Shown: positions 38,860 through 48,932, numbered from the stretch's first letter. The stretch: 64,000 nucleotides of DNA from Actinomycetes bacterium (GCA_021805205.1 JAJZFV010000040.1:1-64000), one strand, 5' to 3'. Numbers and translations are program-made. The notes: a model not told the origin generated them from the letters alone.

Positions 38860-39798
38860 CACCGACGATAAAGCGATAGCGGTCGATAGTGATCAAGCCA
38901 TAATTATCTAACTAATTGACCCCTTCCTCCATCGAAGTGCAGGGCAAACCAGCAGTTTTTAGTAGGTGTTACCCTCCAATCGAAGACTTCATCCTCTTGG
39001 TTGAGCTGCAATAGCGACCCTAAATTCCTCCGTTGAAAAGAACTTGGGGAAATGACCACGAGGACGATGAATTTACAATATGATCAATATTGTACGTATA
39101 GTGTTTCGTATATGGTCGACTCCCGATATCTGTATTTGGGCGTCGCTGGTAAAACGAACCTCACGTGCCGAGCATCTATGTTATCTAGCACTTGGCCCTG
39201 CATTAGCAACTAGAGCGTCATAACTCGATGACTTTTATAGAAGCTTAGGACAGTTCGGCAAGATGAAAGTAGCGGCTTGTATGTATAACATGTGGCCAAA
39301 TGGGTATCCAAATGCCTCGCGACGTGGACTCGTAATGATGTTTATTGTGAGCTCAATCGTAGTGGCAGCCATATTGCTCTTTATCATTGCCGAGACTCAC
39401 CACATACCGCACTTGCAACTACGGCTTCGAGTACATACCTTTACGTCACATAGATCGCACCGATATTTTTCATAGTGGCGACATTGGGGGGCACATCCTT
39501 TCAAAAAGACCGAAAGGCGGTAGCGTAGCACTCCTACCTCTAACGGCGAGATGCCATCCACTCGAAAAAATCATGATGAGCCCTAGTTTTAGTGCAACTT
39601 ATTGAAGACAGTTGCTAGGTCTTGAGGTTAAGTGCCGCTATGTAGAAGGTCGCGATCACTACCTTTTGGGCCCGAATGGCTTTCCGCCCGGAACTACTAC
39701 AGCTAATGTTGAGCATAACTTTCCCAAATAAACAAAGTCCAAATCTATACTTAGACTGTCGCGGTTTTGACTGCAACACTAAGTCGAAAGGTGACCAC
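38860..39798. other. Long intergenic gap with one doubtful small membrane ORF
   Basis: About 940 nt. The only suggestive frame is 39263-39475 (plus strand, 70 codons), which contains one membrane-like segment (LVMMFIVSSIVVAAILLFIIA) preceded by two arginines, but its ribosome site is poor and its C-terminal half looks random. I do not call it a gene with confidence. Confidence 0.3.
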
Positions 39799-40671
39799 AT
39801 GGCACGTAGATCTGGAAACAGGTTAGCCAGCGGAACTAAAGTTGGCCTTGCCTTTGTCCTGGCTGTAGTGATAATAATCATTGTAACTCTTATAATCGTG
39901 GCTACAAACCCATCGTCGGCTCCAGCTAGTAGCGCTTCCAATTCGATAAATAACGACGCTCAATCAGTAAGTAACACTAACTTGTCGAAATCTTCGACCA
40001 CTACAACACCAATTACGACTAAAGCCTCAGTGGTAGCCTTTGCCGCAATTGCACCTTCCAATCCAATTGCCCAAAAGTTCCAAAGACTAGTTGCCTTAAT
40101 CTCCAACCAAGAGGCAAAGGCTGCTAGCTCAGCTGCCGTAAATTACAACCAATACATCGTCAGTTCTGTAGTTGTAGATGGCCATACTCCAGTCGCCCTT
40201 GCTGCCTTTTCATACGACCCAAATTCGCTCAACGTAAAGATCTTTGCTTACCAGTCGGGTAGTTGGTCGGTAGTAAAACAGCTAGGAGCACCAAGTGGAA
40301 TCACTGCTCCGAACGCAGCAAATCATCCCTGGATGGTTACCGATAAATATGGCCATGGTATAGCAGTAGCCAACATAACTTCGGATGGGGCACCAACATT
40401 CATGATCCCGCTCCTTTTTGCGGACAATATTCCTGGTTCATTCGTGATTCAAAGCTCGACGACTTCACTTAGAAGTTGGAAATACGCAAACTTCTACCCT
40501 TTAGGGTCGAAAAAGCCACTAGAAGTTTTAGGGCGCAATCCGGTATTTACCTCAACTGGAGTAGTTAGTCAAAATGACGACTGCAACCCAGACTGTGCTA
40601 GTGGCCATGTCACAAATCAAAGCTGGACCTTCGATGCAAGTAAAAGGGACTTCGTCCAGACACACACATAA
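39799..40671 (+). CDS. Membrane-anchored extracytoplasmic protein of unknown function
   Basis: A 290-residue protein with a basic N-terminus and one hydrophobic segment (VGLAFVLAVVIIIIVTLIIVA, about residues 14-34) acting as signal anchor, a Ser/Thr/Asn-rich linker, and an exported domain of about 210 residues with no motif I recognise. Near the C-terminus it has two close cysteines (CNPDC) that could form a disulphide. The frame is open 41 codons upstream, but the ATG at 39799 has AAAGGTGACC before it. It is monocistronic. Confidence 0.75.
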   Translation: MARRSGNRLASGTKVGLAFVLAVVIIIIVTLIIVATNPSSAPASSASNSINNDAQSVSNTNLSKSSTTTTPITTKASVVAFAAIAPSNPIAQKFQRLVALISNQEAKAASSAAVNYNQYIVSSVVVDGHTPVALAAFSYDPNSLNVKIFAYQSGSWSVVKQLGAPSGITAPNAANHPWMVTDKYGHGIAVANITSDGAPTFMIPLLFADNIPGSFVIQSSTTSLRSWKYANFYPLGSKKPLEVLGRNPVFTSTGVVSQNDDCNPDCASGHVTNQSWTFDASKRDFVQTHT

Positions 40672-40798
40672 ATCAGCAATAAAAAAGAGGGGGGTGTTCT
40701 AATAACTCATCACGTTGGGCTCCATAAGAGTGCCTCGAACGCATCGATTGACCACAGATCACCAACCAGCGGACGTCTCGAAATTCTCTCTAAACGAT

Positions 40799-40839
40799 AG
40801 ATATCCATCTGGAGCCTCACTGCTCACAGACGGATATCT
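40799..40839. terminator. Possible terminator downstream of the class II aldolase
   Basis: AGATATCC and TCTG pair with CAGA and GGATATCT (one mismatch) 27 nt after the aldolase stop on the minus strand. There is no proper T-run, so termination is uncertain. Confidence 0.4.
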
Positions 40840-40865
40840 AGTATCTATTCCGGATTATTGTATCG

Positions 40866-41627
40866 TTATTTGAGCAGGTCAGGCTGCTCAGCTATAATTC
40901 GTGCATAGAGAGGCTGAAACGAGAACCAACCGGCCAGGTGGGTTCCAACTTGGGTTGAGGTCAACTTTGCCATCTCGTGATCGATCAAAACTGGTTTGCC
41001 AGCTGCCTCTGCTAGTAGTTGGGTTTGTGCTGATCGATCCATAGTTATAAACCAGAAGACGGCTTCGTCGACACTTTGACCAACGGTCAATAGACCATGG
41101 TTTCTCAGAATTGCTGCCTTTCCTCCGCCTAAGGCATGGGCAATTCTCTTGCCCTCTTCGGTATCTAGTACAACACCGGTGTAGTCGTCGAAGACCTCAT
41201 GGTCATCGTAGAAGGCACAGACGTCCTGAGTTATTGGATCGAGCTTCTTACCAAGCGTTGAAAAGGCTTTGCCATAGATCGAGTGAGCGTGAGCTGCCGC
41301 TACAACATCTGGCCTAGCTTGATGAACCTGAGAATGGATCGCAAAGGCTGCTGCATTTACAGGCCAGCTGCCCTCCACTACCTTTCCCTCGTGGTTGACG
41401 AGGATCAAGTCGCTAACTTTAATTTGAGAAAAGTCCATCCCAAATGGGTTTACCCAAAAGTGGTCGGAAAGTTCGGGGTCGCGAGCGGTAATATGTCCTG
41501 CGACGCCTTCGTCAAAGCCCATCTTGGCAAAGAGGCGAAAGCCAGCTGCTAGTCTCTGCTTGCGATGAAGTCGCTCCTCTTCAACACTTTTAAACTCTGG
41601 CATTGACGGAAATAGCATTTTTGCCAC
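40866..41627 (-). CDS. Class II aldolase/adducin domain protein
   Basis: A 253-residue member of the zinc-dependent class II aldolase/adducin family (fuculose-1-phosphate aldolase, ribulose-5-phosphate epimerase, MtnB and relatives). Metal-binding histidines are visible in AAHAHSIYGK (about 113-118) and in LRNHGLLTVG (about 174-183), and the N-terminal GHITARDPE loop is the phosphate/substrate region. Bacterial proteins this close to adducin often act on hydroxy-acids or sugars, but the substrate is not assignable. The GTG start follows GGGGGG at good spacing. It is separated from the upstream permease by a strong hairpin. Confidence 0.88.
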   Translation of the reverse strand: MAKMLFPSMPEFKSVEEERLHRKQRLAAGFRLFAKMGFDEGVAGHITARDPELSDHFWVNPFGMDFSQIKVSDLILVNHEGKVVEGSWPVNAAAFAIHSQVHQARPDVVAAAHAHSIYGKAFSTLGKKLDPITQDVCAFYDDHEVFDDYTGVVLDTEEGKRIAHALGGGKAAILRNHGLLTVGQSVDEAVFWFITMDRSAQTQLLAEAAGKPVLIDHEMAKLTSTQVGTHLAGWFSFQPLYARIIAEQPDLLK

Positions 41628-41765
41628 TGTAGATCCCCCCGTGAGATAAGCACCTATCTAAAGCGTATCGCATATTGAAACTGCTGTAACGACCAAAGCA
41701 AAGCGAAGGCTGCGGCGGATATAAAATTCACCCTGGATCGAACTCCAAGTACTACTTAGAGCAAA

Positions 41766-41809
41766 GAGCAAGGGTGCTGAAGATGACTTCACCTTCAGCA
41801 CCCTTGCTC
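41766..41809 (-). terminator. Terminator of the amino acid permease gene
   Basis: A 17-bp perfect stem (GAGCAAGGGTGCTGAAG with its complement) and a ten-base loop, followed on the minus strand by a short T-rich stretch. It lies about 80 nt beyond the permease stop. Confidence 0.75.
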
Positions 41810-41886
41810 AGATTCGACAATCAAAAACATCCAATTCACCCAACGAATCCAAAGGATTAGGAGGGTGGTAAGGCGATTGTTCCTCC

Positions 41887-43362
41887 TTAATCGTCGGCGA
41901 CGATCGAACCGACTCGATCAGCTATCGAAGGGTCTCTCCTGACCAAGATCACCGAATAGATAATTGCTACTACCAAAACCCCTAGGGCAATGTAGGGATA
42001 CCAGTTATAAGGGGCACTCTGGCCAGGTTTTGCTAGGTAGTAGAGCGGAATCAAGATGGTTATAGCACCGAGAATCGGCAGAACTCCATGGCGCATCGCA
42101 CTGAACTTTTCAGGAAGATACTTCTTGTAGTAGAAGGGCAGAGCGAGGTTAGCACCGAGATATACGACAAGCACCAAAATCGTACCCATGGTCGAAGATT
42201 CGGCGAAGAAGTTAACCGGATCGAGGGTGTATCCACCGGCCAGGTTTGAGATGGTCCAACCGATAATTATCAAGCCTGATATTCCAATGAAGGCAAAGAT
42301 GGCATTCATTGGAGTGCGTCGCTCAGGATGCACTTTGCCTATCCAAGCTGGAAGGAGACCTTCACGACCAGCATTGAAGACTAACCGAGCCTGAGAGTTG
42401 GTACCAGCGATAAGTGCGCCTACAGTTGAAGTCATTCCTGCAAGGTATGCAAAGAAGGCGGCTACCCCTAGGACGCCGGTGGCAACATCGATAAATGGAA
42501 TTGGCGAGTTGCCAAGCTTAGTCACGTTATAGCCGAAGCCGCTTACAGTAGCGTAGGCAAAGACGACGTAAGAGACGACCATGATGGCGATCGATGCAAA
42601 GACTGCCTTTGGTACATTTTTGCGAGGATTGTCGGTCTCTTCAGCCAGAGCGGCTGAATTTTCCCAGCCGATAAAGAGGTAGATCGCCAGAGGAAAGCCA
42701 GCTGAGAGGCCAGAGAGGCCATTTGTGATATGCGACGGTAGAAATGGTGTAACTGACAGAGATCCACCATGCTTAATCAGAGCGGCTACGGAGACGATCA
42801 CCAAAACGATCATCTCAAAGGCGAAGAAGAAGCCGGCGATCTTAGTCGAAAGAGCAATTCCTCTTACCATCATCACCACAGCCAAAGCAACGAGTATTAC
42901 AGTGAAGATGCCCCAAGGAACATTTACCTTCAAATACTTTTCGACGACGATCGACAGGAATCCACCTGCGATAACGATTACCGAGGCCATGGCAACGATA
43001 TATCCGATTCCAGCGATGATGGCAGTAGTTACCGCTGAAGTTGGTCCAAAGCTCTTGCCAATAAAGGTAATAAAACCACCAGTCGATGGTTGAGCCTTAG
43101 AGAACTCAGCGAGGGTATTTCCCAAGAATGCAATTGCAATTCCCGCCGCCACGATTGTAAGCGGTGAGGCAACGCCAGCTGTAACAGCTAGAAAGCCAAA
43201 TCCAAAATAAAAGCTCATTGCCGGCCCGATGTTGGCCATTGTCGCTGCCGCGATATCAGTGACTCGCAGAACCCCTTTATTCAAACGATGAGCGCTGTGA
43301 GGCGTTGGACTCTTAGATTCCCCGCTTCCCATACCCACGTTCCCCGTAATGTCAGTAGACAA
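41887..43362 (-). CDS. APC family amino acid/amine permease
   Basis: A 491-residue membrane protein with about twelve segments. The opening KGVLRVTDIAAATMANIGPA and the first-segment glycine-rich region are typical of the amino acid-polyamine-organocation superfamily, which imports amino acids or amines with H+. GWENSAALAEETDNPRKNVPKA in the sixth-segment region is characteristic. The TTG start follows GGGAAG. A terminator follows. The substrate cannot be deduced; the next gene along the minus strand is a class II aldolase, with no clear metabolic link. Confidence 0.9.
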   Translation of the reverse strand: MSTDITGNVGMGSGESKSPTPHSAHRLNKGVLRVTDIAAATMANIGPAMSFYFGFGFLAVTAGVASPLTIVAAGIAIAFLGNTLAEFSKAQPSTGGFITFIGKSFGPTSAVTTAIIAGIGYIVAMASVIVIAGGFLSIVVEKYLKVNVPWGIFTVILVALAVVMMVRGIALSTKIAGFFFAFEMIVLVIVSVAALIKHGGSLSVTPFLPSHITNGLSGLSAGFPLAIYLFIGWENSAALAEETDNPRKNVPKAVFASIAIMVVSYVVFAYATVSGFGYNVTKLGNSPIPFIDVATGVLGVAAFFAYLAGMTSTVGALIAGTNSQARLVFNAGREGLLPAWIGKVHPERRTPMNAIFAFIGISGLIIIGWTISNLAGGYTLDPVNFFAESSTMGTILVLVVYLGANLALPFYYKKYLPEKFSAMRHGVLPILGAITILIPLYYLAKPGQSAPYNWYPYIALGVLVVAIIYSVILVRRDPSIADRVGSIVADD

Positions 43363-43591
43363 ACAACTTCCCTTTCATTCCCCCAGTGGCACCGAGACGA
43401 CCCCCAAATTCGTCTGATGCATAGCTCCTACACTACACCTAACTCAGTATTGGACTCTACCCATACAAGTGAGTTGAATAAATACTGAAAGAGCAATTTA
43501 ACAATTATTCATACTTTTCATTGGCCAAGCACACAAACGATATATTCCGAGTCAAAGATCTTTTACCTATTCAACAGCCACATTAAATAAT

Positions 43592-43623
43592 TACGGACCG
43601 ATCGTGCAATAGACCGGTCCGTA
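43592..43623 (-). terminator. Terminator of the gcvT-gcvPA-gcvPB unit
   Basis: TACGGACCG pairs with CGGTCCGTA around a 14-base loop about 30 nt after the gcvPB stop. On the minus strand it is followed by an AT-rich stretch. Confidence 0.65.
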
Positions 43624-43651
43624 GAATCCAACTAGCTAGTAACTTTGTGAT

Positions 43652-45169
43652 CTAGCCCTTGGCGTCCATGGTAGTTACCAAAACGCGTGCCGCTCGAGCT
43701 TCATCGACCCTCGAAACCGGGGTGCGGTTTGGGCCATGCTTTAGAGCCTCTGAGGACTCCTCATTAGTGGCTTCAATCGCTATGTCGATGAGTATCTCAG
43801 CCAAACAATCGAGAGTTGCCTTTGATTCGGTCTCGGTCGGCTCGATCATAAGTGCCTCTTCAACGATGAGTGGGAAGTAGACCGTTGGGGCGTGGTAACC
43901 ACGATCGAGCAGGGTTTTGGCAACGTCGAGGGCGCGGACTCCATAATTTTTCTTTAGACCGGCTACAGTCACTACAAACTCGTGCATGCAGGTTTCGTCG
44001 TAGGCCGCCGGGTAATAGTCGGCGATCTTGGCCTTCAGGTAGTTGGCATTTAGAACCGCTACTTCACTCATCTCCTTTAGCCCTTCAGCCCCCAAAGCCT
44101 TCATGAAGGCAAGAGCACGGGCATAGACAACCGCGTTACCGTAGAAGGAGTGAACACGACCAATCGACTTCTCTGGTGTAATCCATGAACCTACCCCATC
44201 AACTACTACGGGATATGGTCCTGGCAGGAACCTTGTGAGGCGCTCGGCCACCGCAACGGGTCCTGAACCTGGTCCACCGCCGCCATGGGGTGTAGCGAAG
44301 GTCTTATGGAGATTGGAGTGAACTATGTCAAAGCCCATGTCGCCGGGGCGCGCAACTCCTACGATTGCATTCAAGTTTGCCCCGTCATAGTAGAGAAGAC
44401 CATCTACATCGTGAATCGCCTTGGCTATCTCAGCGATATCCTTCTCAAACAGCCCGACAGTATTGGGGTTGGTTAACATAATTCCGGCGACTTCATCGTT
44501 GACGAGTGCCCGTAGCTTTTCAAGATCAACCAATCCCCTCTCATCAGAGGGTACCGTAACAACTTTGTAGCCTGCAAGGGTGACCGATGCTGGGTTAGTT
44601 CCGTGTGCAGAGTCGGGTATGAGAATGGTCGTCTTGTGGTTACCGCGATCCTTATGGTAAGCCTTCATTATCAAAAGTCCAGTAAGTTCACCCTGTGCAC
44701 CTGCGGCTGGAGCAAGCGTTGCAGCCGCCATTCCGGTGATCTCGGTGAGGTATCGCTCCAATTCAACGCAAAGTTCTATCCATCCTTGCGCGCCCGAAGG
44801 TGGAGTTTGTGGGTGAACCCCGGAAAGGTTGGCGTTGGAAGCGACAGCGTCAGCAAGCTTAGGATTGTACTTCATAGTACAAGAGCCAAGTGGGTAACTT
44901 CCGAGGTCTACTGCGTATTGACGATGCGTAAGGCGCATGAAGTGTGCGACTAGGTCACGCTCCGATACTTCAGGAAGGTCAACCTTCTCGCTACGGAGGA
45001 ACTCGACCGGCAGGAAGTCCTTTGGATCGACTTGTTCAACACGTGAATTTCGGATAGTGCCGGTTCGTCGTCCGGAGTGAGAAAACTCGAAAATAGTAGG
45101 CTCAACCTCACCGCCCATCAATGGCGAAGACGAGGCGCGGCCGCCAGGGGCTTCTTTCAACGTTGACAT
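43652..45169 (-). CDS. gcvPB: Glycine dehydrogenase (decarboxylating) subunit 2
   Basis: The C-terminal half of the split glycine cleavage P-protein, 505 residues. It carries the PLP lysine Lys289 in the segment HSNLHKTFATPHGGGG. With GcvPA it decarboxylates glycine and passes the aminomethyl group to the lipoyl arm of GcvH. The ATG directly follows the gcvPA stop. It is the last gene of the gcvT-gcvPA-gcvPB run and is followed by a terminator. Many bacteria have a single 950-residue P protein; the two-subunit form is found in Firmicutes, archaea and some actinobacteria. Confidence 0.95.
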   Translation of the reverse strand: MSTLKEAPGGRASSSPLMGGEVEPTIFEFSHSGRRTGTIRNSRVEQVDPKDFLPVEFLRSEKVDLPEVSERDLVAHFMRLTHRQYAVDLGSYPLGSCTMKYNPKLADAVASNANLSGVHPQTPPSGAQGWIELCVELERYLTEITGMAAATLAPAAGAQGELTGLLIMKAYHKDRGNHKTTILIPDSAHGTNPASVTLAGYKVVTVPSDERGLVDLEKLRALVNDEVAGIMLTNPNTVGLFEKDIAEIAKAIHDVDGLLYYDGANLNAIVGVARPGDMGFDIVHSNLHKTFATPHGGGGPGSGPVAVAERLTRFLPGPYPVVVDGVGSWITPEKSIGRVHSFYGNAVVYARALAFMKALGAEGLKEMSEVAVLNANYLKAKIADYYPAAYDETCMHEFVVTVAGLKKNYGVRALDVAKTLLDRGYHAPTVYFPLIVEEALMIEPTETESKATLDCLAEILIDIAIEATNEESSEALKHGPNRTPVSRVDEARAARVLVTTMDAKG

Positions 45170-46516
45170 CTACTTTGCCACCTCCTTAAGGGACTTTACA
45201 TATGAATCAATTTGACTGCGAGTGCGCCTTTCAGTTAGCGCGATTAGTAGCGATCCTTCAAAGTTGGAGATTGCGTTCGAACCTTCAAGGGCAACTCCAG
45301 CTAAGAATCCCTCTTCAAACATGGCCTCTACCACTTCAGAGGCGTTCTTTGCGAAGCGGACAGGAAACTCTCTAAATCTTGGGGCGGAGCTTCGCTGATC
45401 TATCAAGCCTTCTTCGATCAAGCGATTCTCTAGGTAAACCCGAGAGCTTAGTGAGCTTCTACCGACCTCGTAGAACCCTTCCTTTCCCCACCAACTCATC
45501 TGAATCGCTGCCCATACCGCCATCAAAGTCTGATTGGTACACACATTTGAGCTTGCCTTCTCGCGCCGAATATCCTGCTCACGAGCCCTGAGCGTTGTGA
45601 CGTAGCTAGTACGGTTCTTGGTATCTACCGTCTCTCCCACTAGGCGTCCTGGTAAAAGCCTCACTAGATCCATCGTCACCGAGAAGAGGCCTAGATAGGG
45701 GCCACCATAAGAGAGCGGAATCCCAAGAGGTTGACCTTCAGCGATCGCAATATCGGCTCCGAGTTCTCCTGGAGATTTGAGTAGAGATATGGCTATTGGG
45801 TCATAAGCAACGATTAGAAGCGCACCCGAGTCCGAAGCTAGCTTCCTCACAGCACTAATGTCTTCGATAAAGCCTAAGTAGTTGGGGTAACCCACTACGT
45901 ATGCGGCCACATTCGAATCTACCTTTGGCCAAATGGTACGACCATCGCGATCAACCTTGGCAGTGACGATCTCGTGCTCGGGACCTTCAGCGAATGTTGC
46001 AGCCACCCCCCTCCAGTTGGGATTTACCGCCTCACTCAAAACCACTTTGCCCTTGCGTGTCTTGGCACAAGCAAGGTTGATGGCCTCCACTAGGGCTGAA
46101 CCTCCGTCGTAGAGAGAGGCGTTAGTAATTGCAAGCCCACTTATCCGAGAGATCATGGTCTGAAATTCAAAGATTGCCTGCAACACGCCTTGGGCAACTT
46201 CGGGTTGATAAGGGGTATAGGCGGTGACGAACTCCCCTCTTAGCCCCAGCGTTGAGGTAACGGTAGCGATATCGTGATCGTACGACCCACCACCTGCGAA
46301 GCAGATAAGGTCGGTAGTCGAGTTGCGGTTCTTCTTACCATAGGCAGCGAGCTCATCGATTACCTCCACCTCCGAAAGGGCCTCTGGTAGATCTAAAGCT
46401 CGACGCAATTGTAGCGCAACTGGGATCGTATCGTAGAGTTGTTCGATCGAAGTCAAACCCATGAAACCTAACATCGATTCGACTTCGTCTCTTGTGTGAG
46501 GCGTAAACGACGACAA
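45170..46516 (-). CDS. gcvPA: Glycine dehydrogenase (decarboxylating) subunit 1
   Basis: The N-terminal half of the split P-protein, 448 residues, the family length. It begins SSFTPHTRDEVESMLGFMG and contains AYTPYQPEVAQGVLQAIFEFQ, characteristic of GcvPA. It completes the decarboxylase heterotetramer with GcvPB. The open frame runs 24 codons further upstream; I choose the TTG at 46516 because of the strong AAGGAAGGTGG before it and the family start. The stop touches the gcvPB ATG. The gcvT gene lies 120 nt upstream on the same strand. Confidence 0.93.
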   Translation of the reverse strand: MSSFTPHTRDEVESMLGFMGLTSIEQLYDTIPVALQLRRALDLPEALSEVEVIDELAAYGKKNRNSTTDLICFAGGGSYDHDIATVTSTLGLRGEFVTAYTPYQPEVAQGVLQAIFEFQTMISRISGLAITNASLYDGGSALVEAINLACAKTRKGKVVLSEAVNPNWRGVAATFAEGPEHEIVTAKVDRDGRTIWPKVDSNVAAYVVGYPNYLGFIEDISAVRKLASDSGALLIVAYDPIAISLLKSPGELGADIAIAEGQPLGIPLSYGGPYLGLFSVTMDLVRLLPGRLVGETVDTKNRTSYVTTLRAREQDIRREKASSNVCTNQTLMAVWAAIQMSWWGKEGFYEVGRSSLSSRVYLENRLIEEGLIDQRSSAPRFREFPVRFAKNASEVVEAMFEEGFLAGVALEGSNAISNFEGSLLIALTERRTRSQIDSYVKSLKEVAK

Positions 46517-46635
46517 AGGACCACCTTCCTTATAAACACAAACGAAAAAACTTGATAAAAACCAAAACGTGGTTGCCCGATACTGCAACTAATAAACAGA
46601 TCTAACCGAAGCATCCAGTGATTATGAAAGTTGAA

Positions 46636-47688
46636 CTACTTCTTCTTAGCCACAAACGGCATCTTGACAATAGTTCCTGGAATCGATCTATCGCCACTGG
46701 TGACTTCAACCCTGGTACCCTCTTCAAGGTTCAGATTCGAAAATGCGATGGCAATTCCTTTTCCAAGAACCGGTGAAAAATTGCCAGAAGTTACTTCACC
46801 GAGGATCTCTCCGCCGCGAGAAAGGGTCATGTGATCTCTAAAGGGTTGACGAGAATCTCCAACGACACCTACAAGATGGCGTCTAAGTCCGCTTTCCTTC
46901 TCGGAGACAAGAGCATCGCGACCTATAAAGGCCCCTTTGTCGAGCGCCACAACCCATCCCAGATTGGCCTGATAGGAGGTGATCCCGTCACCCAACTCAT
47001 GACCGTGAAGTGGTAGCGCCGCTTCAAGACGAAGGGTGTCGCGGGCTCCTAAGCCCGCTGGACTAATCTCAGCTGCGATAATTTGATTAAACAATTCAGT
47101 AGCGATTGCATTTGGGACCGCTATTTCAATGCCATCTTCGCCGGTGTAACCGGTACCCGCAACTACAACTTCGACTCCTTGGAAGTCGAATCGCTCAACG
47201 TGAAAGCGCTTGACGGCGGCAAAGCGCGGATCTACCTTTGCAACTTTTACTCGAGCATTTGGCCCCTGAACAGCCAAGACGCACCGTTGAGATGTCACGT
47301 CAACCCCACCGATGGACCCAATGACAGAAGACGTATTCGAGGCATTTGGCATTACATCAAAGCGATCATCGGCAACCCACCATACGATGATGTCGTCAAC
47401 AACCGATCCTTCAGGGTTGAGATGATGGGTATATTGAGCCCGTCCTACCCCGATCTTGTTCAGATCGTTAGTGAACGATCTTTGCAGCAGATCAAAGGAT
47501 TCGGCACCCTCAAGTCGAACCGTACCGAGGTGCGAAACGTCAAAGACAACCGCATCGCTTCGACAAGCCATATGTTCGGCGACAGTTCCGCCCTTGTAGG
47601 AGAGGGGCATCTCCCAGCCACCAAAGGGGACCATCTTTGCCCCTAGATTGACGTGTTCTTGCCATAGGTGAGTGCGTTTCATATCCAC
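46636..47688 (-). CDS. gcvT: Aminomethyltransferase (glycine cleavage T-protein)
   Basis: A 350-residue folate enzyme that takes the aminomethyl group from lipoylated GcvH and releases ammonia and 5,10-methylene-tetrahydrofolate. It opens with the family pattern FGGWEMPLSY, has the AxxGL/ARDTLRLEAALPLHGHEL region near residue 205-220, and ends in the usual C-terminal barrel. The start is GTG at 47688 or ATG two codons later; no clear ribosome site was seen, so it may be leaderless. It heads the gcvT-gcvPA-gcvPB group and lies downstream of the second MerR gene and its terminator. No glycine riboswitch was recognised in the 140-nt leader. Confidence 0.93.
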   Translation of the reverse strand: MDMKRTHLWQEHVNLGAKMVPFGGWEMPLSYKGGTVAEHMACRSDAVVFDVSHLGTVRLEGAESFDLLQRSFTNDLNKIGVGRAQYTHHLNPEGSVVDDIIVWWVADDRFDVMPNASNTSSVIGSIGGVDVTSQRCVLAVQGPNARVKVAKVDPRFAAVKRFHVERFDFQGVEVVVAGTGYTGEDGIEIAVPNAIATELFNQIIAAEISPAGLGARDTLRLEAALPLHGHELGDGITSYQANLGWVVALDKGAFIGRDALVSEKESGLRRHLVGVVGDSRQPFRDHMTLSRGGEILGEVTSGNFSPVLGKGIAIAFSNLNLEEGTRVEVTSGDRSIPGTIVKMPFVAKKK

Positions 47689-47743
47689 GACATAGACAAT
47701 AGTTGAACATTCTTATAAAAAAGAAGTCTTCTCTATTGCTAAT

Positions 47744-47777
47744 ACAAAAAAAACGCCATTTTAGGAGAAATGGCGTT
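47744..47777 (-). terminator. Terminator of the short MerR gene
   Basis: AACGCCATTT pairs with AAATGGCGTT around a six-base loop; on the minus strand a run of eight T follows. It separates the MerR gene from gcvT. Confidence 0.88.
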
Positions 47778-47827
47778 ATCCAAAAATAATACGTAGGAGT
47801 TATTTGGTTGTAGTTGTCTACTACTTC

Positions 47828-48328
47828 CTAAATCGACGCTCGCAATGATTCAGCACTACTAGGAACGCTGTAGGAGTCTACGCTCTTGCCTTCGGTAGAT
47901 GCAAAGTGAACTATCTCAGCGTCGAGGCCATCCCTGATTCGTCCCACAGATAGCAACATCGAAAATGCCATCTGATTGCCGTTCATTAAGTCGACTAAAT
48001 CGTCGCCATCTTTGGCAAAGATAGTCTTTCCATTTCCAACTATCACAAGCTGGGGAGGATCACCTGCTAGGTCACCTAGTTTCGAGAGCGACTCTAATGC
48101 ACTTCGTACCGCTTGAAGTGTAAGTCCTTGGTCCAAAAGCTGTTTGATCAACTTAAGCTTCAGCAGGTCTTGGTAAGAGTATTGCCTTTGGCTACCAGAG
48201 CCCTTGGCATCGGCGATAGATGGTCGCACCAGGTCAGTACGCGCCCAATAGTCGAGTTGTCGATAGGTAATACCAACCACTTTTGCTGCTTGATGACCAC
48301 TAAAGCATAGAGATTCAGTTGCGAGCAT
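47828..48328 (-). CDS. MerR family regulator (Rv1830-like)
   Basis: A 166-residue protein with an N-terminal MerR winged helix (AAKVVGITYRQLDYWARTDLVRPS, then RQYSYQDLLKLKLIKQLLDQG) and a short C-terminal domain. In mycobacteria a MerR protein of this type lies next to the DUF151 gene and GarA, and the same order is kept here. A metal-ligand Cys pattern is absent. Its targets are unknown; in Mycobacterium the neighbourhood links to division and central metabolism. It is ended by its own terminator. Confidence 0.88.
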   Translation of the reverse strand: MLATESLCFSGHQAAKVVGITYRQLDYWARTDLVRPSIADAKGSGSQRQYSYQDLLKLKLIKQLLDQGLTLQAVRSALESLSKLGDLAGDPPQLVIVGNGKTIFAKDGDDLVDLMNGNQMAFSMLLSVGRIRDGLDAEIVHFASTEGKSVDSYSVPSSAESLRASI

Positions 48329-48422
48329 CTAACGATTCCTAACCGTGATCTTCATACCGACGCAAATTACATCGACGTAAAGAATATACACCTTTATTTC
48401 ATTAGTGTAATTCGCTTGAAAA

Positions 48423-48932
48423 TTACGAGAAGTCGTCTGGGCGAAGTTGATTCAAAAAGTCACGAAAATCATCAATAACGTCGGACTCGTCTACCTCGAT
48501 TTCGTCGCCCTCTTCGTCAGTATCACCCTCGGCGATAACCACTCCTTCGTTGGCAAGAAGTTCTTCATTGACGAAGATCGGCGCACCCACCCTTACAGCT
48601 AGAGCAACGCCATCGCTTGGACGAGCCGATACAACCTTTTTTACACCTTCGGTGTAAATAACTAACTCAGCAAAGTAGTTACGATCTCTTAACTCGGTAA
48701 CATCCACCCTCGCAAGAGTGCCGCCATACGATGAGATCACATCTAGCAAGAGATCGTGGGTCAATGGCCTTGAAGCTGCCACCTTTTGGTGGCCGAGGGC
48801 GATCGCTTGTGCCTCAGAAGACCCAATAAAAATCGGCAGGGAACGATGAGGCTCGTTTAGTTCACGTAGCAGAATTAGCGGCGTGTTAGTTCGAATGTCA
48901 ACTCTTACTGAAGCTAGCTCAACCTCGATCAT
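48423..48932 (-). CDS. DUF151/bifunctional nuclease family protein
   Basis: A 169-residue member of the DUF151 family (plant bifunctional-nuclease domain; mycobacterial Rv1829). The core pattern LRELNEPHRSLPIFIGSSEAQAIAL is followed by SRPLTHDLLLDVI and RPSDGVALAVRVGAPIFVNEELL. The acidic C-terminal tail (residues 130-160) is longer than in the minimal domain. It lies between the two MerR genes in the conserved actinobacterial order. The bacterial role is unclear; possible DNase or structural function. AAGGTAGAG precedes the ATG. Confidence 0.9.
   Translation of the reverse strand: MIEVELASVRVDIRTNTPLILLRELNEPHRSLPIFIGSSEAQAIALGHQKVAASRPLTHDLLLDVISSYGGTLARVDVTELRDRNYFAELVIYTEGVKKVVSARPSDGVALAVRVGAPIFVNEELLANEGVVIAEGDTDEEGDEIEVDESDVIDDFRDFLNQLRPDDFS

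Noticed and set aside
39263-39475. Possible small membrane protein
   Set aside because: One hydrophobic segment, but poor ribosome site and random-looking C-terminus; kept only as a note under the gap.
47689-47827. Glycine riboswitch before gcvT
   Set aside because: The leader is short, contains the MerR terminator and shows no riboswitch core.
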